Shown piece by piece: positions 38,091 through 47,632 of a stretch of DNA of 64,000 nt. The notes under the pieces were generated by a model. The model had not been told where the DNA came from and made no database searches. It was given only the letters and a program-made list of their open reading frames with translations. Made by a program: the position numbers and the translations under genes. Source of the DNA: Arbacia lixula (taxonomy: Eukaryota; Echinodermata; Echinoidea; Arbacioida; Arbaciidae). Position 1 is the stretch's first letter. Each line of letters starts with the position of its first letter. Location of the stretch: assembly GCA_963669155.1 (NCBI GenBank), contig OZ022584.1:7027362-7091361 (forward strand). Direction: 5' to 3'.

Positions 38091-40380
38091 TACTTCTTGA
38101 GGAAAAACATGTCCCCTCCACCTTCGGGGAGCGATTTCCGCCCATGATTTTGAGGGCTATGATAACTAACTGGCGTTACGTAACTGACGTTACACTTACC
38201 TTTGTCGTTCGATTTACATAGACAGCCATGATTAGTTATCAGTTTGTAAGATCTCAAATCCCAGACTTTTCAAAATATCCAACTGAAAAAAAACTGCAAA
38301 ATAATTGGTAATAATTAAGATTTTTTCCATACAATTGAATTTTTGTTATATGTTATCCCACATGTACCATTTTATGTGCTGTTCATATACTCATTAACAG
38401 AAACGTAACAGAAAGAAATAAAGGTGGTAAATGGTAGCCTTATAGTTCCTGCATAATTTCTGATGCAGTGAACTTTGAAAGTTTTTGAAGCAGATCCGTT
38501 TGAAAAATGAGAAGGATGTCCATCTGTCGTGAACTTGCCTAATGAGTGTTTTTCCTGCTCACCTGCACCGCGTACTATTGCCCAGATCAATCAGCGGATT
38601 CGAACATATGAAATCAAGGAGATAATCTTTGTAAAGCATTCTTTTGCGACTAGAAGAACAGTACAATGAATCTTGATTAAAAAGTCCTGATAGTACTCGA
38701 TCTGTAATTTAAACATTTAATTTAAACTTGATTTCAATCATAAATCTGTTTGTTGCCTGTAAATACACAAGGCCGGTAAACACGGCGAAAGGAACATAAC
38801 GCATGTGGTTTTGTTCTCATTACATGTTTGTTCTGCTGCACAGTTGGAATTCATAGCTCTCTTACATTGCAGATACACGTTTACAGGTAAGGTTTCTGCT
38901 TGAATAAGGAAATGGTAATTGAATTAAGTATGGATTAATTGGTTAAATTGGACTCTCAGTAGAAATCGCATAAGCTAAACGCCCCGTAACGTCGACATAC
39001 ATGTTGAATTCCGTCGATGCGGTGTAGTATAGAATTTATTAAAATATCACTAACTGCACGCCCACAATGTCAATGATTATGTATAATTTATTTACAAAAA
39101 AAATTATTTTCTCAGTGTTCCACCTCACCGCTAAGCTCCACCTCTAAAAAGGTCATTCAAATCAGGAATTTTGACATGACAATTAATGAAATGAACAATA
39201 TACAAGTATTATGCGAATATTAATTCATTGCAGCAACTACTTACAATGGCTCACAATGTCAAAATGATGCACAGATATGAGTGGGTCGGTACGAATTGTG
39301 TACAAAAGATCACTTTGTATAGTTTAAAGACACAAGGGTTAGCCGAGTGTGTTTTCGACCATGCCAAAGTTACCCCACTATCATTTGCTTCAAAGAATGG
39401 GCAACAGCAACAATAGCAGCAGCAAGAATTACTATGCAAATAGCTCCCGGGCAAAATATACCGACGCATGGCAACATTTATCGACCCATTCGAATACATT
39501 TCCACATATTTTGGCAAATACATTCGCCAAGTTTATTTCCACAAGGTGGCTCGCGAGACTCAAGTCTCGCCTGATTTCGCTATCAATAAACAGTGCTAAG
39601 TTGTTTTTCAAATATTTAAAATGGTGCCGATATGACCTTTGACCTCATCATTCATCAACACACGTGGTAATACCCAAGGATCATTTGAAGTATGAACACA
39701 ATTGATGCAGAAATAAAAAAAAAAAAACTGAGGGGAAGTTAAACCAAAACTTTAAGAACAAGCCCCTGCACATACAGTAACTGTTCCAAGTTTGATCTGA
39801 CCTGAAATAAAGAAACGTTTTTAGTTAAGAAAAAAAAAAAAAAAAAAAAAAAACTATGGTGGACATGGCCTCAGATTATTTGACCATTTGACCCCTAGAT
39901 GACATTTGACCCCATCATTCTCATGAAGACACATGTGGTATTACTACCCTAGGATCATTTGTACCTAGTGTGATCACAAATGATGAAGAATTAAAGAAAT
40001 GAGAGCAAGTTATTAGCAAAAACTAACACTTTTGTAACAACATGGCCTCATATTATTTGACCTTTGACCCCTCGATGACCTTTAACCCTATCATTCTCAT
40101 GAAGACACATGTGGCATTACCTAAGGATCATTTGTACCTTTGTACCAGCTTTGATTGCAATTGATACAGAATAAAGAAATGAGAGCAAGTTAAACAAAAA
40201 CTTTAACATTTTGTAACGATATGGCCTCATATTATTTGACCTTTTGACCCCTATATGACCTTTGCCCCATCATCCTCATGACGATACATGTGGTATAACC
40301 CAAGGATCATTTGTACCAAGTTTGATCACAATTGATGCAGACATAAAGAAATGAGAACAAGTTATAGTAAACAAAAAATA

Positions 40381-41442
40381 CGAGGGGGATCAAAAAGTAA
40401 TGCCTCCATAGGCACCAAATCTTTAGCAGTGATCCAACGAACACTAAATTTACACAGATAGCCTGAGGACTCCTCTACATGGAACGACTGTTCATAGTAA
40501 CCATGTCTTTCGATGCATTTACGCCACCGTTGAACCCAAGCATCAAATCCGGCTTGGAAATACTCTGGAGCTGAACTTTTAGCCACTAAACATAAGCTTT
40601 CCTATTCCATAACTTAACAACTGATTTGACTTCAACAAAATCTTCAAATCTCTAGAAAGTTTATCATAAACCATGTAAGTAGAGGCGGGTAGAGGTGTGT
40701 CAAGAGCTCCTAGATGCATTTGAAGCTGAGGGAAAAGACTTCTTCCAAAATGTGGTTACTGGCCTGAGACATGGGCATACCTGTATGACCCAGAGAGTAA
40801 GATTCAATCCAAGCAATGGCGCCATAGCTTTTCACCACGTCCCAGGAAATTCAAGGCTGCCAGATCCACTTAGATCAGGTGATGGCTACAATGTATTAGG
40901 ACACAGAGGGTGTTATTCTCACAGACTTCTTGCCTGAGGGTCACACATTCAACAGTGAAAGATACATAACTACACCTCACAAGCTGAGGGAAGCCATCAG
41001 GAAGAAGAGACCACATTCATTCCATAGAGCTCCATCACGATAATGCAAGGCCACACACGTCACTTTTCACAACCCAGGCAATAGCCAAAATGGGGTGGTC
41101 TATGATACCTCATCCACCATACTGTCCTTACTTGGCACCTTCAGACTTCTATCTATTTGGGCCAATGAAAGAAAGTCTCCGTGGTTACCCATGTGAAGAC
41201 GTGGATGAAGTCAAGTCATCTGTTAAATCATGGGCCAGAAAGCAAGCCCCAGAGTATTTCCAAGCCGGATTTGATGCTTGGGTTCAGCGGTGGCGTAAAT
41301 GCATCGAAAAACATGTGACTATGTTGAACAGTCGTTCCATGTAGAAGAGTCCCCAGGCTACAATCAGTGTAAATTTGGTGTTCGTCGGATCATTGATAGA
41401 AATTTGGTGAAAATGGAGGCATTACTTTTTGATCCCCCCTCG
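40381..41442 (+). mobile_element. Defective mariner element, TA target duplication
   Basis: Termini CGAGGGGGATCAAAAAGTAA and TTACTTTTTGATCCCCCCTCG are flanked by TA (40379-40380 and 41443-41444). The inverted match extends about 190 bp, because the left end carries an inverted copy of the transposase 3' end (for example CTCTGGAGC, CCAAGCATCAAATCCGGC). This is an internally rearranged element whose transposase 5' half has been lost. Confidence 0.9.
40690..41440 (+). pseudogene. Broken mariner transposase (DD34D C-terminal half)
   Basis: Fragments in shifting frames include CQELLDAFEAEGKDF, ETWAYLYDPES, LHHDNARPHTS, and PHPPYCPYLAPSDFYLFGPM. Between the Asp of HDN and the Asp of APSDF there are exactly 34 residues, the DD34D spacing of mariner transposases. 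The first catalytic Asp, expected in GDETW, is lost at a frame-shifting change (GGCCTGAGACATGG). Stops and several frame changes follow, so it cannot encode an active enzyme. Confidence 0.92.
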
Positions 41443-42112
41443 TATAACATTTTTGTAACAACATGGCCTCATATTATTTGACCTTTTGACCCCTAAATGA
41501 GCTTTGACCCCATCATTCTCATCAAGACACATGTGGTATACCCAAGGATCATTTGTACCAAGTTTGATTGCAATTGATGCAGAATAAAGAAATGGGAGCA
41601 AGTTTTAAAAACAAAAACTTTAACATTTTTTAACGATATGGCCTCATGTTATTTGACCTTTTGACCCCTATATGACATTTGAACCCATCATTCTTATGAC
41701 GACACATGTGGTATAAATCAAGGATCATTTGTACCAAGTTTGATCACATTTGATGTAGACATAAAGAAATGAGAGCAAGTTAAACAAAAACTTTAACATT
41801 TTTGTAACAGACCGACGCACAGTGGGCCAGGCGTGAGCAAAAGTGCGCCAAAATAGGGGTTGGGTCATCAAAACAATATTTATTTTTTTCACATTCTAAG
41901 CAAAGATTACAACCTCTGGCATACCTCTGAGCAATATTTCTTCTTGAAATTGATTTTAAGTGGGTCATTTTTCTTTAAAAACATCGGATATTTGGATGAT
42001 TAAGTAAATTGTGTATAAAATGTATTACTGCGTTTTTTTGAAGTTTTTTGCTAAACGAATCATTTGATCTCCATAATATTGCATTTGCCTGTTGTAGAAT
42101 AGTTATTTCACG

Positions 42113-42960
42113 TCACTATACAGTTTAGAGGCAAACAAATGTTCCTCCCGGAAGTAAGTCATGATGCAACACAAAATAATGACAGGAAAACAGCATATAT
42201 TTTTTCATGCTCAAAAGTGGTCAACATTCCCGTCGATTCCCGCGCTACAAATATCATGATTGCCTTCATTACAGTTCATGCTTTACAATGGTACCAAATT
42301 TAGCTGCAGGTTTTTGCAAGTTTTTGAGTAATTCCTGTTTTCCACCCGCATGTTCGTCCTTTTTTCGCTTAAATCTGCCATGCGATACTGAGCGCGCACT
42401 GTGTACAGTACATACGCAGGCAACTCACACACACAACATGTACGCGTTTGTACACGAATACCTATATCACAAGCTTCACAGTCTACTTGCATTTTTCTTA
42501 GCTGATGAGACATGAAATGTCCGAGAATAACTCGTATTGATATAAAAACATGTGGATTGCATTTTGATATTCAGTGGGAGCACAACACTATACAGTTTAG
42601 AGGCAAAAAATATGCCTCCCGGAAGTAAGTCATGATGCAACCTAAAATAATGGCAGGAAAATGGCATATATTTTTTCATGCTCAAAAGTGGTCAACATTC
42701 CCGTCGATTCCCGCACTAAAAATATCATGATTGCCTTTATTACAGTTCATGCTTTACAATGGTACCAAAGCTGGCTGCATATTTTTGCACGTTTTTGAGT
42801 AATACCCATTTTCCACCCGCATGTTCGTCCTTTTTTCGCTTAAATCTGCCATCTGTGTCCAGATCATACGCCGGCAAATCACACACACATCATGTGCGCG
42901 TTTTTACACGAATACCGTATATCACAAGCTTCACAGTCTCCTTGCATTTTTCTTAGCTGA
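42113..42960. repeat. About 475-bp direct repeat within the Transib-like element
   Basis: CTATACAGTTTAGAGGCAAA, CCCGGAAGTAAGTCATGATG, TCAAAAGTGGTCAACATTCC and CATGTTCGTCCTTTTTTCGC occur in the same order at about 42118 and 42590. The copies are about 90% alike. Each holds a frame of 65-100 codons ending in a similar hydrophobic tail, unlike any family recognised. Confidence 0.85.
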
Positions 42961-43012
42961 TGGGACATGACAGAGAGAAAAATAGAGAAAGAGGGGATGA
43001 GAGACAAAGAGT

Positions 43013-43043
<31 letters not shown>

Positions 43044-43074
43044 AGGGGTATCAAGTGTCTGATCACTCTAAATC

Positions 43075-43650
43075 CCAACGTTTGAACAAATATTTTAAAG
43101 AAATACTTAATGATTTCGAATTATTGTAACACCATATTTATGACGTTTCTAAATGTATTCTCACAGCCAATCACATAGTGGTATCTAAATGACGTCATAT
43201 GTGTTTGAAAATATTTTCAGTGGATTCTAAGAGTCCATTCACCTTTAATCCCAGAATTGGAACATAAACTTTATGTAAAACTATAGTGATTACGAATCAT
43301 TATAACATGATAGATATATTGCTCAATGCATTCTCACAGCCAATCACAAAGCGGTATGTAAATGACGTCATATGTGTTTAAAAATGTTTCCAATGGATTC
43401 CACGTGTCTGATCACCCTTATTCCTAACCATTCAACATAAATCTATTAAAAAGACAGAGTGATCACCTATTAGTCTACAAATCATTTGTAACATTGTGTT
43501 ATTTAACATTGTATTTTCACAACCAATCAGAAAGCGGTATTTTAATGACGTCATATGTGTTTGAAACTATTTTCATTGGATTCCGCGGGTCTGATTTCCA
43601 TACAAACCAACATTTAAACATAAATTTTAGAAAAATATTGGTGATTGCGA
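43075..43650. repeat. Three and a half tandem units, each with CCAAT and CRE (TGACGTCA)
   Basis: Units of about 173-183 bp repeat CAGCCAATCACA(T/A)AG.GGTAT and AATGACGTCATATGTGTTT. The palindrome TGACGTCA is exact at 43190-43197, 43363-43370 and 43546-43553, each about 20 bp after a CCAATCA box. This pairing resembles a promoter arrangement for ATF/CREB and NF-Y factors, though function is unproven. Confidence 0.85.
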
Positions 43651-44135
43651 GTTTTGGCGCACTTTGAAACCATTCTGGCCCACTGTGCGACGGGCCAACA
43701 GACCAACAGGAAAAGTGAACTTTGTTCAGGCGAGACAAAAATACGCAGAACGGCTCCTTATTTTGTACAATCTGCATTATAATGCAAATTACAATGCATT
43801 ATAAGGGGGAAACTGTTGAAGTGGGAGAATTCTAAGAAGATTCTTGAACCCATTCTATAAAATCACATACCTTGCAATATTAAAAACAACCTGTTAGACG
43901 GTGGCGCGCACCGCGACGGGCTCGAACAAAGGGTATCAGCTAGGTGGCAGAGTCGTGAACGTTCACCATCCAGCCCACAGTGCTTTCATTCGGGTCTTTC
44001 GCAATTATTGCTTACAACAGGTTATGGGTTAACCCTCGGATTACTATTGGCATTAATTTATGCAGTTAGTCAATCTGCTTTTGCAAGGGTGTGCAATGTA
44101 AGGGTTTAATGGGCTTGACTGTTTCCGCATCTCAC

Positions 44136-44241
44136 CTATGTCAGTGGCCTTCTCGAAGCACACGGGTTCGAGTCCCTCCTCGAGACAGGACTTCACGGAG
44201 ACCAATCCCGCGACCCCAGCTCCGATGACGGCTACGCGCAT
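44136..44241 (-). CDS. FMO: Flavin-containing monooxygenase, exon 1 (start codon and FAD motif)
   Basis: The start ATG is at 44241, and the donor is ATAG/GTGAGA in phase 1. It encodes MRVAVIGAGVAGLVSVKSCL then EEGLEPVCFEKATDIG. GAGVAG (residues 7-12) is the GxGxxG FAD-binding motif and FE(K).(..)DIGG..W continues into exon 2. This Met starts exactly where FMOs usually start. The seven exons (106, 149, 319, 56, 391, 248 and 366 nt) sum to 1635 nt, so the protein is 544 residues, normal for the family. FMOs use NADPH and oxygen to oxygenate soft nucleophiles such as amines and sulfides. Confidence 0.95.
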
Positions 44242-44288
44242 TTTGACTGCATAGGCATAGAGGGATGGTGGGGGAGAGAGAGGTAAAA

Positions 44289-44345
44289 GGCGGGGTAAAG
44301 GGCGGGGTAAAGGGCGGGGTAAAGGGCGGGGTAAAGGGCGGGTAA
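44289..44345. repeat. 12-bp tandem repeat (GCGGGGTAAAGG) just upstream of the FMO start
   Basis: Four full units plus a partial of GCGGGGTAAAGG lie 48-104 bp upstream of the FMO ATG (5' UTR or core promoter on the minus strand). The regular G runs could form a quadruplex, and GGGGCGGG/GGGCGGGG-like words resemble GC boxes. Confidence 0.9.
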
Positions 44346-45570
44346 CATGAGCAGCGGAGGAGAGGGGTGGAGTAAAAAGATTGAACGAGATATCCCAAAA
44401 GGGGGACAGGGCGGCGGAGGGGAGGGGGAGAACGTATAAACGAAAGAGAGTGGGTGAGGGGAGCGGTGATGGTAAATCAGGAGGGTGGGAAGAGACGGGA
44501 AAACATGAGGGAGGAGATTGAGGAGAGAGGGGGAAGGAAAGAGAAATAGCATAAGAGATTAAAAAAAAAACAGGTAGGTAAAAAGTGCAAAAGAGAGGGA
44601 GAACGACATCGGGGAAAGGGAATAAGTAAAGAAGAAAAGTGGAGAGAGGGGTACAGGAAGGGGTAGGGAGACTGAAGTCATTAACGTACACGTGGGAATA
44701 TATCCAGAGAGGGAGAGGGAGAACAAGGAACGGAAACAAGGATTATGATATGAATATGAACCTCGAAGTCCATACGATAATCATTCATGTAATACGAAAA
44801 GCACAGAATTGTATTTCACAACTGGGTGGATGCAGCCTTTTGCCAAAGGGTTGGGAGGGGGAGGGGGGGGGGGGGGCAGCTAGGAGCGAGACTTTGCGTG
44901 CGGGTCTTCGGAGGAGAGATTCGTTTGTCCGATCGGGAAATCATTACTTGAGAGTGAAGGGGGGGGGGGGGTGGGATTCAACCTCATAAATCCCCTTCTT
45001 TAAAAAAAAAATCGGGAGGGGGGGGGGGGGGGGCGTTAAACCCCCTAAATCCCCAGATTTTAGGAGGTTTAACCCCATGCACCCACCCGTAGATCCGCCA
45101 CAGGTTCAATCCCGCTCCTGACACTAAACGTCTATACGTTCTGAAGACAAGAAAGCGGCTGTTTTTCATGTTACTTGTCCGAAAGGAAAATACATCTATC
45201 TGAAAGTAACGTTTCATGCAATTTTGTAAGCAGGTATAATGCGGAACATTGAGACTTTTATACTGCAACATGATATCACGTTTAGAGTCTTTTTGCCATA
45301 TTCCTCGGTTGAATCTTTACTGATGCATCGTAGGTATTACATGTCACAACTGCGCAAGCATATGGGGTGAGGATATTTTCCCAAATTCTTCTGCGCATCC
45401 GATTTTGTTTATACGTCAAATGCAGGCAAAACTCATCAAGAGAATCGGCGGCATTGAACATCGAGATCAAAGAGAAAATATCTGTGAAGGGTTCTTTTGT
45501 GACTAGAAGGAGAGTACAATGAATCTGCATTAATTAAATGGCTGATGGATATCCATGTGCTTAAACATCC
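44346..45570. other. Upstream of FMO: purine-rich sequence and G runs
   Basis: 44350-44720 is strongly purine-rich on the plus strand (diverged GAGAGGG words), with long Ser/Pro/Leu frames on the minus strand that are composition artefacts. G runs occur at 44855-44874, 44959-44970 and 45018-45033. No coding exon is supported. Any FMO promoter would lie here. Confidence 0.4.
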
Positions 45571-45745
45571 TTGGTATCACGGACTACGTATGCCCTAATC
45601 CCATCCTCGCAATCCTTGCTCCTGAGAGGGAAAGGTATCAGAGGAGCCATGACGTAATCAGGGCATAGTCTGTTTTACCAGGCATAGTTGTTAACAGACT
45701 TGGTTGTGCCCATGCACCTCACAGCCATATACATAGGCTACACAA
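45571..45745. mobile_element. Hairpin MITE, copy 1 (partner of 55558)
   Basis: ACTACGTATGCCCTAATCCC and AATCAGGGCATAGTCTG are inverted. The sequence through TACCAGGCATAGTTGTTAAC and CATGCACCTCACAGCC matches the copy at 55558-55745. The outer left arm is missing here. Confidence 0.65.
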
Positions 45746-46242
45746 GGTCTTACAGTTGTTCGCTTATACAGCCATGCAGTCGGCAGGCAGCAGAAAACAC
45801 GCGTATTTTATTTTCAGCTCGGTAGTCGTGACCTTCACTTGACCTCTCGAACCGAGGAAAGGGTCTCCTTTATTATCCCATGAATAAACCATATTTTCGT
45901 ACACTTTCTTTTGCAACTGTATGTTGGAGGTCGAAATGTACCAAGTGTGAAAAAAACATTTAATTAAAACAGGCAGAAATATATTACAAATTCGAGATAA
46001 ATATGTGGTTCTAATTAAAAAAAATGAAAATAAACTATATTTCAATGTCAATCGCTTTTGAGCCCCAAATACTTATAGATCATCTGAAGCGGAATTTTTC
46101 CGCCTTTCAACCTTTCCTTGTAGAAGGGTCAGAATCCAGCAAAATATCAACCATGTTCAAATCCAATATAATTATGTGAGACATGACGAAAATGTGAACG
46201 ATCCTAACCAGTCAATCATGGTCCGCGATAATGACGCTGTTG

Positions 46243-46384
46243 CACCACAAATTGTCGTCCGTGCACAAATTGTCGCCGGCGTCAATTTGTGCAGAACCCT
46301 GACACCACAAATTGTCGTCCCTGCACATATTGACGCCGGCGACAATTTGTGCAGGGGGCTGACACCACAAATTGTCGTCCACCC
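46243..46384. repeat. Array of ACAAATTGT palindromic words, cluster 1
   Basis: Seven words of the type (C)ACAAATTGTCG or CG(A/C)CAATTTGTG occur in about 140 bp, in both orientations and separated by GTCC, CCGGCG or AGAACCCTGA-like spacers. ACAAATTTGT-type symmetry and regular spacing suggest protein binding, as in subterminal transposase sites. Confidence 0.8.
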
Positions 46385-46999
46385 TCGAAACACATTCAAT
46401 ATGATGTTGAAGCCTTCAAGGCCATTAGGGGCTTACATTTTTGGTAATATAATAATTCCTGACAAACATAATACATGAAAACCAACACATAACTCAAGTG
46501 TATGAATGCACACAAACCAAAATAAAAGGTCACGTTAAAGTTTGCAGAGTGTGTGTGTGTGTGTGGTGTTAACACAAATACTGCTCTAAGAGAATAAAGA
46601 CAGTTAACACAGTCAAGTTTTTAGTTCTAACACATAAAAGTGGGGCAATACCAGAACAAACAATTCATAAACTGTCTCCCCTGTTTTCGTATTATTCCTA
46701 GAAGGAGATAATGAAATTTGACTTTAACTGACTCGCTGTCTTTACTCTAGAGCATTGTCAGTTATTTTCATTGTGCCTTATTGGCACGATCATAAGGGTG
46801 ATCATATTTTGATATTTGTTTATAATTCCATTCACCATCATGACATTTCTTTTTTGTAATCACACCAATATAGTAACCCCGATGACCATCGTCACTGTGT
46901 AATTTTTTATTATATTTATAGAACAATGAAACAGAGGGCAATGCAAAACCCATTGGCTATAATTCTTCAACACAAATACACGACTTCACATCTACACAA

Positions 47000-47395
47000 T
47001 GTACACATACACGCGCGCTCGCCCCTCCCCCCCCCCCCCCCCCCCCACACACAATAACACAACCACCACCATCACCATGCACCCACACATAATATTCCGT
47101 ACTTACACAGTTCCGCACACATATATTGCACACACCCACCTCAACATCCCCATCACGCACACATACATACCAGCTCAACACTCATCGCTATATAACACAC
47201 GCACACGCAAACAATCTAGCCCATACGCCAGCACGCGCGCAACACACACACACACACATACACACACACATTCACCCACCCACACACACACCCACACATA
47301 TACACACATACACACATACACACACACACACACACACACGCACACACACAATTACACACACACACACACACACACCTTACATACACATCACAGGC
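47000..47395. repeat. CA-rich microsatellite
   Basis: ACAC arrays with CATA, CCCA and C-run interruptions lie between the two ACAAATTGT clusters. Long His/Thr frames through it are artefacts. Confidence 0.9.
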
Positions 47396-47429
47396 ACAAC
47401 CACACATGGCAATATTTTGTAGACAGGGA

Positions 47430-47632
47430 CTGGTGACAATTTGTGCAAGGGGTGACAATTTGTGCAACTAGCTATCAGTTTGCCTGCACAAATTGTCGTC
47501 CGTGAGGGTGAAAAATGGTAACATCACCTGCAGCACAAATTGACGCCGACAATTTGTGTAGGGGACGACAATTTGTGGTGTCAGGTTTTGTCAAATTTGT
47601 GCAGCGACGACAATTTGTGGTGCAACAGACGC
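47430..47632. repeat. Array of ACAAATTGT palindromic words, cluster 2
   Basis: About eight copies of GACAATTTGTG(C/G) or GCACAAATTG(T/A)CG occur, inverted relative to cluster 1 overall. The end GACAATTTGTGGTGCAAC mirrors GTTGCACCACAAATTGTCG at 46239, so the two clusters form an inner inverted repeat about 1.4 kb long. Confidence 0.8.

Larger units (their letters stand above)
39620..41812. repeat. About 178-bp satellite, six or so copies, split by a mariner
   Basis: TTTGACC.TTTGACCCCT recurs near 39880, 40058, 40237, 41478 and 41656. Each copy also has CATCATTCTCATGA.GACACATGTGG, AAGGATCATTTGTACC and GAATAAAGAAATGAGAGCAA. The interval across the mariner equals one period plus the mariner length, so the mariner inserted into an existing array. 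Confidence 0.9.
41818..43687. mobile_element. Non-autonomous Transib/RAG-like element (CACAGTG termini, CGACG duplication)
   Basis: The left end reads CACAGTGGGCCAG and the right end is its exact inverted copy, CTGGCCCACTGTG. CGACG lies immediately outside both ends (41813-41817 and 43688-43692). A second matched block, AAGTGCGCCAAAA, lies at the same distance from each end. Transib elements are known for 5-bp duplications of consensus CGNCG and for termini resembling the V(D)J signal heptamer, and both hold here. The 1.87-kb body has two 475-bp repeats, a GA tract and three CRE-bearing repeats, with no transposase. Confidence 0.75.
39564..43736. mobile_element. Satellite-bearing DNA element with GTCTCGCCTGA termini, hosting two nested elements
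   Basis: GTCTCGCCTGA (39564-39574) and TCAGGCGAGAC (43726-43736) are perfect inverted ends. The body is a tandem repeat of about 178 bp, interrupted by a mariner (40381-41442) and a Transib-like element (41818-43687). Removing those leaves about 1.2 kb, the same size and design as the element at 4959-6268. No transposase of its own is seen. Confidence 0.7.
37358..44135 (-). other. FMO: FMO intron 1 (6.8 kb), repeat-filled
   Basis: It starts with GTGAGATG next to exon 1 and ends at TCCTTTAAG. It holds the C/G minisatellite near 37.9-38.1 kb and the nested transposon block 39564-43736. Between about 38.1 and 39.5 kb no coding feature is seen. A segment near 38590-38680 (GACTAGAAGAACAGTACAATG region) is about 75% alike to one near 45450-45525, so a diverged dispersed repeat is present at both places. 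Confidence 0.7.

Noticed and set aside
42207..42515. 102-codon frame in the Transib-like element as a transposase
   Set aside because: It has no DDE-type or RAG1-like motif, and its counterpart in the second 475-bp repeat is shorter and differs, as expected for non-coding repeats.
44053..44739. 228-codon minus-strand frame around FMO exon 1
   Set aside because: Only the last part (from the ATG at 44241) is FMO. The upstream Ser/Pro/Leu portion comes from purine-rich repeats and the 12-bp tandem repeat.
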